Shown: piece by piece, positions 1-7,352 of the stretch
Numbering within the stretch: the stretch's first letter is position 1
How the letters are laid out: each line of letters opens with the position of its first letter
From: Bursaphelenchus xylophilus
Taxonomy: Eukaryota; Nematoda; Chromadorea; Rhabditida; Aphelenchoididae
DNA: 14,551 bases
Assembly: GCA_904066235.2 (NCBI GenBank)
Contig: CAJFCV020000009.1
Location: 1-14,551 of the forward strand
Reading direction: 5' to 3'
Made by a program: the position numbers and the translations under genes
Notes under the pieces: generated by a model
The model's database searches: none
What the model was told of the DNA's origin: nothing
Seen by the model: the letters and a program-made list of their open reading frames with translations, nothing else

Positions 1-257
1 TTTTCAAAACCGGTGTCAAGTATAATATCAGAGTTTTTCGCCCAGTGTGGGCGTAGTTTGATTCCAAAAAAGCTGAGACTTGCCATGATAAAATCTTAGG
101 AGGTTACCTTTCGAATGGTGTATGTCCTGTCAATTCACTCCGTCATCACTAATTCACTTTTTTTCAAACTGATGTCTAGTATAATATCAGAGTTTTTCGC
201 CCAGTGTGGGCGTAGTTTGATTCCAAAAAAGCTGAAACTTGCCGTGCTAAAATCTCA
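1..257. repeat. Two tandem copies of a ~159-bp-period repeat
   Basis: Positions 1-99 and about 161-257 are near-identical direct copies, sharing the run TATAATATCAGAG and the palindromic piece GCCCAGTGTGGGC, followed by the same TTTGATTCCAAAAAAGCTGA. The ~60 bp between the copies would be the rest of the unit. The first copy starts at the window edge, so the array may extend to the left. No coding signal is convincing here; the open frame from 115 to 465 simply runs through the second copy. Confidence 0.75.
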
Positions 258-404
258 TTATCCAATTTACATTACTCATATAATATCATTGCAAATCATA
301 TTTGCTTTAACCATTCTTCTCCATATACTTCATCCTCAAAGCTTCGAATCTTTTACAAGAAATGACTGTATGCAGAATTTATTCGCAATAAAATCCCATT
401 TTAA

Positions 405-602
405 TTATACGTCTCTTGGTTTTCGATTTGCATCTCCATACTCATCATCCGAATTGAGGCCATAGAACGATTCGAGGGTTGAATTAGCAGTTGGCACCAC
501 TGGGCCACCTTCGTCGAGGAACATTCTTCGAACATTTTTTGTCTTGGTCGATCTAAACGATCTTGTTATAGTAACCATGACGACAAAGTAAAATTGCACC
601 AA
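405..602 (-). CDS. Possible terminal exon of an unidentified gene
   Basis: The minus strand is open for 65 codons ending in TAA at 405. The C-terminal ~40 residues have balanced, protein-like composition (RRMFLDEGGPVVP, then TLESFYGLNSDDEYGDANRK), with an acidic patch and no repeat origin. This is unlike most open frames in the window, which come from short repeats. The N-terminal part is less convincing, and the real exon may begin at an AG near 553. No start codon context, upstream exon or domain could be established, and the family is not recognised. It could be a chance open frame. Confidence 0.3.
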   Translation of the reverse strand: MVQFYFVVMVTITRSFRSTKTKNVRRMFLDEGGPVVPTANSTLESFYGLNSDDEYGDANRKPRDV

Positions 603-887
603 AAGTTGAAGAAAGGTGGCAAAAATTTATGGAGCAAAAATTTAAAACATGTAATTTGAAGAGAAAAAGCTTTCAGATGTCTAATTGTTATATGCTAAAA
701 GAATTTCCTAAAATACGACCAAAAATAATATTAGAGATCCAAACAAAAATTAAATTGCGCTGGTAAGGGCACAGAAATTTCTTGTACATACACGACGAAC
801 CCCGAAAATTCCGCTTCTTTCGTGGCTCATACCGCCGTGTTGAAGACTGGGATGCCCATGGGATGTCGGTCATTTGTCTAAACATGG
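603..887. other. No gene recognised
   Basis: This is AT-rich sequence, becoming GC-rich near 780-880. No splice-supported exon, RNA gene or repeat was seen. It is the left flank of the hAT-like insertion. Confidence 0.5.
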
Positions 888-1319
888 GTTCTGTCCAGAG
901 ATTGCCACAGTTCCGGAGCCGGCTCTTGGCTCCGGCTCTGAGCGGCTCCGGCCCCGAGCCAGAGCCGGAAATTTTGGGGTCGGCTCCGGCTCCCGAGCCC
1001 AAAGTCGGAGCCAGGCTTTCCAGCGGTCAGAAAAGGAAAAATTTCGTGATCTTGTTAAACCAAATTGCTTGAAAAACACTGCGGAGGATGTGACTTGACT
1101 GCAAGAACGTTGGCTATATGATCTCTGGCACTAATAACTTTTATTTTGGGAAAAATATTTTTAAACAACATTTTGCATAGGAGCCTTTGTTCGGAGCCGG
1201 AGGCCTTTTTAAATTTTTCACGGAGCCAAGAGCCGGAGCTGCAAATTTGGCCTCGGCTCCGGCTCTGGGAGCTAAGAGCCGGAGCCAAAATTTTGACCGT
1301 GGCAATCTCTGGTTCTGTC
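888..1319. mobile_element. hAT-like MITE with 8-bp target-site duplication
   Basis: The element spans 896-1311 (416 bp). It begins CAGAGATTGCCAC and ends with the exact complement GTGGCAATCTCTG, a 13-bp terminal inverted repeat. It is flanked by the direct repeat GTTCTGTC at 888-895 and 1312-1319, an 8-bp target-site duplication. An 8-bp duplication with CAGRG-type ends is the established hallmark of hAT transposons. Inside both ends lie many GAGCCGGAGCC/GGCTCCGGCTC motifs (about 907-1015 and 1192-1286), which look like subterminal transposase-binding repeats. The ~180 bp core (about 1016-1191) shows no transposase motifs, so this is a non-autonomous copy. Glycine/serine/proline-rich open frames here are translations of the AGCCGG repeats. 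Confidence 0.85.
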
Positions 1320-1630
1320 CAAGACGTTCGTTCTCGAACCGCTTTTTCTACGCTATTGTGGGAGTGTTCCACAAAACCTGGTTCCGACCAGAACGTAGAA
1401 CTCTTCCGCTAACGGCGAGAAAATTCTAGGGACGCCAAGCGTCTCGTTGCCCAATTTGCAATGGGTCCGAGGCTAGCCAGCCGGAGGAACAAGAATGGAG
1501 AGTGCCGCTCGTCTGGAAGTCGCAGACATGGCCAGCGGATCACAGGAACTCGTTGACCAGTGGCAGGTTGGTTCTGCGTACGGGACGGAATCCCTGCCTT
1601 CGCTGATGAATCTGCCTTTTTTTGGCTTCA
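1320..1630. other. Unassigned GC-rich stretch with a short open frame
   Basis: No repeat or RNA gene was recognised. The plus strand is open from about 1480 to 1686, with ATG at 1495 (63 codons). Its first half is protein-like (MASGSQELVDQWQVGSAYG), but a TAG lies just upstream, the minus strand is open over the same stretch, and the frame runs into the non-coding repeat at 1631. It could be an exon remnant; it is not called as a gene. Confidence 0.25.
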
Positions 1631-1848
1631 ATACACAATTCAAACGATACAATGGCGATAGAAATGGCGCTTTTACGGCCGGATAAAGAATAAAAAACCC
1701 ACATTAACCCAACCATTGCCGGAGCTATTCCCACCCTAAGTATACATCCTACCCTTCTACAGCATCAATCTCCTAGGTAGAGAATACCCAACGTCGCCCC
1801 GAGTATAAGTAATTTGGATTGAAAACCCCAGGGTACCCCTCACTTTCA
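1631..1848 (+). repeat. Diverged direct repeat, copy A
   Basis: This aligns collinearly, with substitutions and gaps, to 8046-8302. Shared landmarks include ATACAC(A/G)ATTCAAAC, GGCGCTT-TACGGCCG, CATCCTACCCTTC/CACCCTACCCTTC, TCTCCTAGGT, ATATAAGTAATT-type sequence and GGTACCCCTCACTT. The similarity stops where the terminal repeat of the large foldback begins at 1853. It appears non-coding; the repeat family is not recognised. Confidence 0.65.
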
Positions 1849-1912
1849 GCTAACAGGGGAAGTACCCCAAGTGCGACGCGCTCAGATTTTGATAAAACTT
1901 GGCACAAATTTA

Positions 1913-2106
1913 CTAGTCCTTCCGTAAAGTCGCTGGAATGATTTCGGCGACGCGCACTGTGCAAGAAAACTCAGGGTGCGAGCGACAGCTCGAAAAAGCT
2001 TATTGCACAGTGCAAAAAGCCAAAAATTGCACAGTGCAAAGTGAACTTTCGTTTTCGCGGAGTGCATGTCGCCGAAAACATTCCAGCGACTTTACGGAAG
2101 GACTAG
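1913..2106 (+). mobile_element. 194-bp MITE, family 1 (copy M1)
   Basis: Terminal inverted repeats of ~39 bp begin CTAGTCCTTCCGTAAAGTCG and match at both ends. TA flanks both sides (1911-1912 and 2107-2108). The interior contains AGGGTGCGAGCGAC, two TTGCACAGTGCAA palindromes and AAGTGAACTTTCG. It is exactly 194 bp, the same length as copies at 2556, 3709 and 5536. The TA target and short inverted repeats resemble Tc1/mariner-type non-autonomous elements. No protein is encoded. Confidence 0.85.
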
Positions 2107-2128
2107 TAGAGTAATTTTTTCTAAAATA

Positions 2129-2243
2129 CTAGTCGCCGCAAAAAGTCTTTGGAATTTTCTGCGACTCTGCACTGTGCATGAACCCGAAAAGTGCTTTTGC
2201 ACAGTGCAGAGTCGCAGAAAATTCCAAAGACTTTTTGCGGCGC
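2129..2243. mobile_element. 115-bp hairpin MITE (copy M2)
   Basis: The left end is CTAGTCGCCGCAAAAAGTCT after TA at 2127-2128. Arms 2134-2178 and 2198-2242 are perfect 45-bp complements around a 19-nt loop, including GCACTGTGC/GCACAGTGC at the inner ends. The right terminus differs slightly from the expected sequence where the next element abuts. A longer relative with the same arms is embedded at 4890-5181. Confidence 0.8.
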
Positions 2244-2246
2244 CTA

Positions 2247-2550
2247 TTAGCATTTTCACAAAGTGCCTGGACATTTGTCGCGGCGCGCACTGTGCACAAA
2301 AGCCCCCGATTTTTCGCACCGTGCATCGACCTTTTTTTGGGTTTGCACTGTGCATTTGAAATATCGCTGCGACGTAAGCTTTTCTCAACAGCGCCGCCGC
2401 GATTTTGATCAAAAATGTGCACAGTGCAATCGGCTTTTTTGGGGTTTGCACGGTGCGCAAAGGCAAAAATCCACAGTGCGTCAGCGACAAAAGTTCAAGA
2501 TGCACTGTGCGAAAGCGAAATTATGTCCAGGCACTTTGTGAAAATGCTAA
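2247..2550 (+). mobile_element. 304-bp MITE with TTAGCATTTT ends (copy M3)
   Basis: The ends TTAGCATTTTCACAAAGTGC and its inverse are flanked by TA (2245-2246, 2551-2552). The matched terminal repeat is ~28 bp. The interior holds several GCACNGTGC palindromes and a core ATCGCTGCGACGTAAGCTTT, followed by TCTCAAC, that is also found at 5837-5880 and, inverted, at about 7900-7945. Confidence 0.8.
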
Positions 2551-2555
2551 TAGTA

Positions 2556-2749
2556 CTAGTCCGTTCGTAAAGTCGCTGGAATGTTTTCGGCGACATTCAC
2601 CCCGCGAAATCGAAAGTTCACTTTGCACTGTGCAAATTTTGGCTTTTTGCACAGTGCAATAGGCTTTTTTGGGCTGTCGCCCGCACCCTGAGTTTTCGTG
2701 CACAGTGCGCGTCGCCGAAATCATTCCAGCGACTTTACGAACGGACTAG
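2556..2749 (-). mobile_element. 194-bp MITE, family 1, inverted (copy M4)
   Basis: The ends are CTAGTCCGTTCGTAAAGTCG at both sides, joined to neighbours by TA at 2554-2555 and 2750-2751. The interior is the reverse complement of M1 (CGAAAGTTCACTTTGCACTG first, GTCGCCCGCACCCTGAG last). It is identical in length to M1. The CGTTCGT block in both arms replaces the CTTCCGT of M1. Confidence 0.85.
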
Positions 2750-2751
2750 TA

Positions 2752-3706
2752 CTAGTCCAGCAAAAAAGTCCGCGGAATGGCTGCACTGTGCTGTTCGCGC
2801 ATGCACTGTGCATTTTTCGGCGCGCACAGTGCAAATTATAGGGTGCGCGCGACGGAATTGGGGGCACAGTGCGAAAAGACGTTTCAAAGTCATTGCACAG
2901 TGCAAAAAGTCCCCTTTTTTTGGGTTTGCACGGTGCGCTCGGTTTCGGCCAGATTTCGGCGACGTCGCACGGTGCGGTTGGCTCCCCGGTTGGATGCACA
3001 GTGCGGACTTCAAATTACGCTTAGGAGGTTAATAACTGCAGTAAATTAGGACATTGCTTGACTAAAATGCATGATAATTATAAAATGATGACTGTAGAAA
3101 GGATTGTGTATTCAGTGGCGTTTTCTAAGGTTGTTTTAGACCAAAAATGTTGTCACACAGTAATTTTTGCACTTTTTGAGTGCATTTTTTGCGAAAAAAG
3201 ATCATATTTTGACTCTACAAAGGTGTTGACAACTTTATTGACTCAATAATATATTTTGAGTCTTTAAAGTGTAAATTCACTATCATTAATTCAAGATTAC
3301 ACAGTAAAAAGCTCAATCTCCGGAGCGCCGCACAGTGCAAACCGAAGGAAACTTTGGGCTGCACTGTGCGCACATGTGCTTTTTTCCCCCCAAAATCATT
3401 CCGCACTGTGCAATCAGGTCAAAAAACGAACGATTTCCCAAGCGGCAGCCCCAATTTCGGCGACATGTCGCAAGAAATTTCGATTTTCCTTCGAAAATCG
3501 CTGCGATTTCCAAGGCGAAACGGAAATCCACCTTGCACTGTGCGAAAAGCCCAGAAATCGCCGCACAGTGCCGATTTTGGCATTTGCACTGTGCAAAATC
3601 CAAATGCACCGTGCGAAAAATCAATCGCAGGGAATGCACTGTTCTGATTCGAAACTGCACCGTGCGGGGTGCGAAATCCATTCCGCGGACTTTTTTGCTG
3701 GACTAT
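2752..3706. mobile_element. 955-bp inverted-repeat element (copy M5)
   Basis: It begins CTAGTCCAGCAAAAAAGTCC and ends with the inverse (last base changed). The matched terminal repeat is ~29 bp and includes CGCGGAATGG. It is joined by TA at 2750-2751 and 3707-3708. About 16 GCACNGTGC palindromes lie in its two GC-rich flanks, separated by an AT-rich block lacking them (about 3018-3315). It is the largest member of the train. All six frames are broken or repeat-derived, so no transposase is present. Confidence 0.75.
3018..3315. other. AT-rich block inside the 955-bp element
   Basis: This stretch has none of the GCACNGTGC palindromes that crowd both sides and is much more AT-rich. It starts with CTTAGGAGGTTA, a 12-mer also present near 97-108. 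A small hairpin is present (GACTCAA...TTGAGTC, about 3240-3262). It could be an internal insertion or the original core of the element; no clear terminal repeats were found. Confidence 0.4.
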
Positions 3707-3708
3707 TA

Positions 3709-3902
3709 CTAGTCCGTTCGTAAAGTCGCTGGAATGTTTTCGGCGACATGCACCCCGCGAAACCGAAAGTTCACTTTGCACTGTGCAATTTGTGGCTTTT
3801 TGCACAGTGCATTAGGCTTTTTTGGGCTGTCGCTCGCACCCTGAGTTTTTTCGCACAGTGCACGTCGCCGAAATCATTCCAGCGACTTTATGAACGGACT
3901 AG
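3709..3902 (-). mobile_element. 194-bp MITE, family 1, inverted (copy M6)
   Basis: The ends CTAGTCCGTTCGTAAAGTCG (left) and CTAGTCCGTTCATAAAGTCG (right, inverse) differ at one base. TA links lie at 3707-3708 and 3903-3904. The interior is nearly identical to the 2556-2749 copy and in the same orientation. Confidence 0.85.
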
Positions 3903-3904
3903 TA

Positions 3905-4095
3905 CTAGTCCTTCCGGAAAGTCGCCGGACTGATTTTTGGCGTTTGCACTGTGCGAAAAAAGTCAGGGTGCGAGCGACACCCGAAAAAAGCCTATTGCAC
4001 GGTGCGAAAAGCAAAAAATTGCACAGTGCAAAGTGAACTTTCGTTTTCGCGGAGTGCATGTCGCCGATTTCCGTCCGGCGACTTTCCGGAAGGAC
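3905..4095 (+). mobile_element. ~191-bp MITE, family 1 (copy M7)
   Basis: The ends are CTAGTCCTTCCGGAAAGTCG with CCGGA following in both arms. The interior is oriented like M1 (AGGGTGCGAGCGAC... AAGTGAACTTTCG). The right terminus is shortened to GGAC before the TA at 4096-4097, where the next element begins with TCAGTC. Confidence 0.8.
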
Positions 4096-4097
4096 TA

Positions 4098-4668
4098 TCA
4101 GTCTGGCCGAAAAAGAACCGGCCTCCCCGGACCCTTCCGTCGCAATCACTCCAAACCCCAATTTGCATCGCGGAGAAATTTGGAGGGCGTCGCCGAAAGA
4201 AAGAGCAAAAACAACGCATCGCCAGCGATAAAAGTGGGTTTTGCACAGTGCAAATGCCCTTTTTCTGTTGTTTCGCACTGTGCAATCAACAAAATTCCCA
4301 CAAATTCGGCGATCTTTCAATGTCGCGCGCACTTTTGCGATGCATCGCAAAAACATTCAATTTTGAGGTTACGATTTCGAGGAAATCGCACGTCGCCCCT
4401 GCAAATTCGGGTTCGTCGCGCGCAAAAGTGCACGTCGCTAGTGCAAAAACGGAAATTGCGGCGACAAATGCGAAATGAAAGAAGAATGCACAGTGCGAAA
4501 GTTCGGGTTTTGGACTTCGCGCCCTCAAATTCGGGTTTGTCGCGCGCGAAAGTGTGCAAAAACGGGAAATCGCGGCGACAAATGCGAAGAGATGCACCGT
4601 GCGGATGAAATGAAAGAAGAATGCACGGTGCGAAAAAAAAAATTGTCAGGACTTTTGAGCGCGATTAG
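4098..4668. mobile_element. Composite element with mismatched ends (M8)
   Basis: The left end TCAGTCTGGCCGAAAAAG belongs to the TCAGTC type seen at 4890 and 7619. The right end, read inward, is CTAATCGCGCTCAAAAGTCC, the type of 4671 and 5184. The ends do not match each other, so this is a fusion or truncated pair. The right half repeats the motif set of 4671-4887 (CGCGCGAAAGTG, GCGGCGACAAATGCG, GAATGCACGGTGCG). It is joined to the next element by TA at 4669-4670. Confidence 0.6.
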
Positions 4669-4670
4669 TA

Positions 4671-4887
4671 CTAATCGCGACATAAAGTCCTGACACATTT
4701 TGCACCGTGCATTCTTCTTTCATTTCATCCGCACTGTGCATCTTTTCGCATTTGTCGCCCCGATTTCCCGTTTTTGCACTAGCGACGTGCACTTTCGCGC
4801 GCGACGAACCCGAATTTGGGGGCGCGACGTCCAAACCCCGAACTTTCGCACGGTGCAAAATGTGTCAGGACTTTATGGCGCGACTAA
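4671..4887 (+). mobile_element. 217-bp MITE, CTAATCGCG type (copy M9)
   Basis: Ends CTAATCGCGACATAAAGTCC and TTAGTCGCGCCATAAAGTCC (right, inverse) continue as TGACACATTTTGCACCGTGC in both arms, a terminal repeat of ~40 bp. TA links are at 4669-4670 and 4888-4889. The interior shares CATTCTTCTTTCATTTCATC and GCGACGTGCACTTTCGCGCG with 5184-5533. Confidence 0.8.
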
Positions 4888-4889
4888 TA

Positions 4890-5181
4890 TCAGTCTGTCG
4901 GAAAAATAACGGAGGATCGTCGCAGCAAAATGTCTCGCCTCGCCGCTACGTCGCCGCAAAAAGTCTTTGGAATTTTCTGCGACTCTGCACTGTGCGCGAA
5001 CCCGAAAACACATTTTGCACCGTGCATCCGGCCCGAAAAGTGCTTTTGCACTGTGCAATTTTGTTGATTTTGCCTTATTGTCGCGCGCGATTCACACTTT
5101 TCTCAGCGACAAATCGACATTTCGGAGTGCGACGGGATTTGGGGGCCGCGAAAAATTCCAAAGACTTTTTGCGCCGACTGA
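4890..5181. mobile_element. 292-bp composite element (M10)
   Basis: The left 65 bp (TCAGTCTGTCGGAAAAATAA, continuing to GCCTCGCCGC) match the left half of the element at 7619-7772. The sequence then switches abruptly to the hairpin-MITE arm CGCCGCAAAAAGTCTTTGG. The right arm matches that hairpin arm and ends in TCAGTCGGCGCAAAAAGTC (inverse). TA flanks at 4888-4889 and 5182-5183. This looks like recombination or nested insertion between two element types. Confidence 0.65.
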
Positions 5182-5183
5182 TA

Positions 5184-5533
5184 CTAGTCGCGACATAAAG
5201 TCCTGACACATTTTGCACCGTGCGAAAGTTCGGGGTTTGGACGTCGCGCCCCCAAATTCATTTTGCACCGTGCATTCTTCTTTCATTTCATCCGCACTGT
5301 GCATCTTTTCGCATTTGTCGCCGCGATTTCCCCTTTTTGCACTAGCGACTTGCAAAACCCGAACTTTCGCACCGTGCATTCTTCATTCATTTCGCATTTG
5401 TCGCCGCGATTTCCCGTTTTTGCGCTAGCGACGTGCACTTTCGCGCGCGACAAACCCGAATTTGGGGGCGCGACGTCCAAATCCCGAACTTTCGCACGGT
5501 GCAAAATGTGTCAGGACTTTATGGCGCGACTAG
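5184..5533 (+). mobile_element. 350-bp MITE, CTAGTCGCG type (copy M11)
   Basis: The terminal repeats begin CTAGTCGCGACATAAAGTCC (right arm has one change) and extend through TGACACATTTTGCACCGTGC. It is a longer version of the 217-bp copy: part of its interior (CATTCTTC-TTCATTTC, GCATTTGTCGCCGCGATTTC) is present twice in tandem. TA links at 5182-5183 and 5534-5535. Confidence 0.8.
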
Positions 5534-5535
5534 TA

Positions 5536-5729
5536 CTAGTCCTTCCGGAAAGTCGCCGGACGGAAATCGGCGACATGCACTCTGCGAAATCGAAAGTTCA
5601 CTTTGCACTGTGCAATTTTTGGCTTTTTGCACTGTGCAATAAGCTTTTTCGAGCTGTCGCTCGCACCCTGAGTTTTTTCTCAACGTGCATGTCGCCGATT
5701 TCCGTCCGGCGACTTTCCGGAAGGACTAG
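5536..5729 (-). mobile_element. 194-bp MITE, family 1, inverted (copy M12)
   Basis: Both ends read CTAGTCCTTCCGGAAAGTCG and then CCGGACGGAAATCGGCGAC, a perfect ~39-bp terminal repeat. The interior is oriented like 2556-2749. It is exactly 194 bp, with TA at 5534-5535 and 5730-5731. Its ends match the 3905 copy, although its interior is inverted relative to that copy. Confidence 0.85.
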
Positions 5730-5746
5730 TATATGCGAGAATCCTA

Positions 5747-6015
5747 TTACGCTTTTTCAAAAGTGCAGACACATTTTGTCGTGGGCCGCACCGTGCACAA
5801 AACTCCCTTTTGCGGGGTGCATTTTGACCTTTTGCACTGTGCAACCGGATATCGCTGCGACGCAAGCTTTTCTCAACGGAGCCGGCGCGAATTTTTTGAA
5901 ATTGCACAGTGCAAAAATGTTTCGAATCGGATCGCGTCGCGCGGGGAACACGAAACTTGCACTGTGCGGTGCAAAAAAGGCCGGAAAATGTGTCTGCACT
6001 TTTGAAAAAGCGTAA
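5747..6015 (+). mobile_element. 269-bp MITE with TTACGC ends (copy M13)
   Basis: The ends TTACGCTTTTTCAAAAGTGC and the inverse extend ~31 bp (ending ACACATTTT). TA flanks at 5745-5746 and 6016-6017. The core ATATCGCTGCGACGCAAGCT, then TTTCTCAAC, matches the 2247-2550 copy. It is the last member of the train; the large foldback arm resumes at 6018. Confidence 0.8.
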
Positions 6016-6146
6016 TACCTCGCGCTTTGCAGAGACAACCGAGATTTTTAGATCGAAAGTTGGCGAAAATATGACACTTTTTGCCGAATTTCGGCACAAA
6101 AAGTTTTATGCCTATTTCTACCATAGAGGGCAACGTCGTAGTGGAC

Positions 6147-6344
6147 GTTTTTGTCCCCACCCCGGTTTTGTCCCCAAGACGGTTTTGTCCCCAGGACGTT
6201 TTTGTCCCCACTTTTTTCGAGCCTTTTTGTCCCCAGACCGGTTTTGTCCCCAGGACGGCTTTGTCCCCAAGACGTTTTTGTCCCCACTTTTTTTATTTTT
6301 TTGTCCCCACACCGGTTTTGTCCCCAGGACGTTTTTGTCCCCAA
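6147..6344 (-). repeat. GGGGACAAAA tandem array, left arm (11 units)
   Basis: On the plus strand the units read TTTTGTCCCC with 5-15 bp between them; I count 11. Spacer variants (CCGG, AAGACGG, AGGACG, ACTTTTTT, AGACCGG) occur in the same order as in the start of the right-arm array plus its last unit. Confidence 0.85.
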
Positions 6345-6892
6345 GCTGGATAATACGATTAAAAATTATGCATTCAGATGTTAATGCTGTTGGTTTGGTG
6401 CACAGTACTGCTCAAACAACTTGTTCTTAGCGCTGGGTACTGTATAGTACGATGTGGTACTATATAGCACGAGGTAAAAATTAAGCCATAACACGTCAAT
6501 GCTATGGGTTTGAAGCCCAGTACTTCTCAAAAATGTGTTTTAGCACATGGTACTATATAGCACGAATTTGTTTTTGCACAAAATGAACGTCTGGTCAGTA
6601 CTGCATACCAAAACAACGTCATTCACGCGTTATAGCTTAATTTTTACCTCGTGCTATATAGTACCACCTTGTACTATATAGTACCAAGTGCTAAAAACAC
6701 ATTTTTTGAGAAGTCCGGGGCTTCAGACCAACAGCATTAACGCGTTATGGCTTAATTTTTACCTCGTGCTATATAGTACTACCTTGTACTATACAGTACC
6801 AAGTGCTAAGAACATGTTGCTTGATCAGTACTGTGCACCAAACCAACAGCATTAACATCTGAATGCATAATTTTTAATCGTATTATCCAGCT

Positions 6893-7352
6893 TGGGGACA
6901 AAAACGTCCTGGGAACAAAACCGGTGTGGGGACAAAAAAATAAAAAAAGTGGGGACAAAAACGTCTTGGGGACAAAACCGTCCTGGGGACAAAACCGGTC
7001 TGGGGACAAAAAGGCTCGAAAAAAGTGGGGACAAAAACGTCCTGGGGACAAAAGCGTCTTGGGGACAAAAAAATAAAAAAAGTGGGGACAAAAACGTCTT
7101 GGGAACAAAACCGGTGTGGGGACAAAAAAATAAAAAAAGTGGGGACAAAAACGTCTTGGGGACAAAAACGTCCTGGGAACAAAACCGGTGTGGGGACAAA
7201 AAAATAAAAAAAGTGGGGACAAAAACGTCTTGGGGACAAAACCGTCCTGGGGACAAAACCGGTCTGGGGACAAAAAGGCTCGAAAAAAGTGGGGACAAAA
7301 ACGTCCTGGGGACAAAAGCGTCTTGGGGACAAAACCGGGGTGGGGACAAAAC
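6893..7352 (+). repeat. GGGGACAAAA tandem array, right arm (25 units)
   Basis: I count 25 units of GGGGACAAAA or GGGAACAAAA. Units 1-10 and 25 correspond in order to the 11 units of the left arm. Units 17-24 repeat units 3-10, and six more units lie between. The array has therefore expanded in this arm by duplication of an ~8-unit block. Regularly spaced GGGG runs could favour G-quadruplex formation on this strand. Confidence 0.85.

Larger units (their letters stand above)
1950..5970. repeat. Dispersed GCACNGTGC palindromes (about 58 copies here)
   Basis: A hand count finds about 58 occurrences of GCAC-any base-GTGC in this stretch and two more at about 7848-7976. Many extend to TTGCACAGTGCAA. 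The centre is most often A or T, sometimes C or G. They occur inside nearly every small element, in interiors as well as next to terminal repeats, and are absent from the flanking foldback arms. The odd-length palindrome would suit a dimeric DNA-binding protein; this is inference. Confidence 0.85.

Noticed and set aside
115..465. 116-codon plus-strand open frame
   Set aside because: It passes through the tandem repeat copy and AT-rich DNA; the other repeat copy is interrupted in the same frame, and composition is not protein-like.
688..1429. Overlapping Gly/Ser/Pro/Glu-rich open frames on both strands
   Set aside because: They are translations of AGCCGGAGCC subterminal repeats of the hAT-like element.
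97..3032. Shared 12-mer CTTAGGAGGTTA at about 97-108 and 3020-3031 as a ribosome-binding site or att site
   Set aside because: No adjacent gene exists at either place, and a single 12-mer match is too little for an attachment site; it is noted only as a possible relic of a shared repeat.
1950..5970. Regularly recurring palindromes as a CRISPR array
   Set aside because: Spacing is irregular, the repeats are only 9-13 bp, they sit inside transposon-like units, and the genome appears eukaryotic.
5263..6015. 250-codon open frame, and others at 3937-4608 and 3951-4478
   Set aside because: They run across several element borders and consist largely of translations of GCACNGTGC (TVQ, HCA, AQC, ALC motifs); many frames on both strands are open at once.
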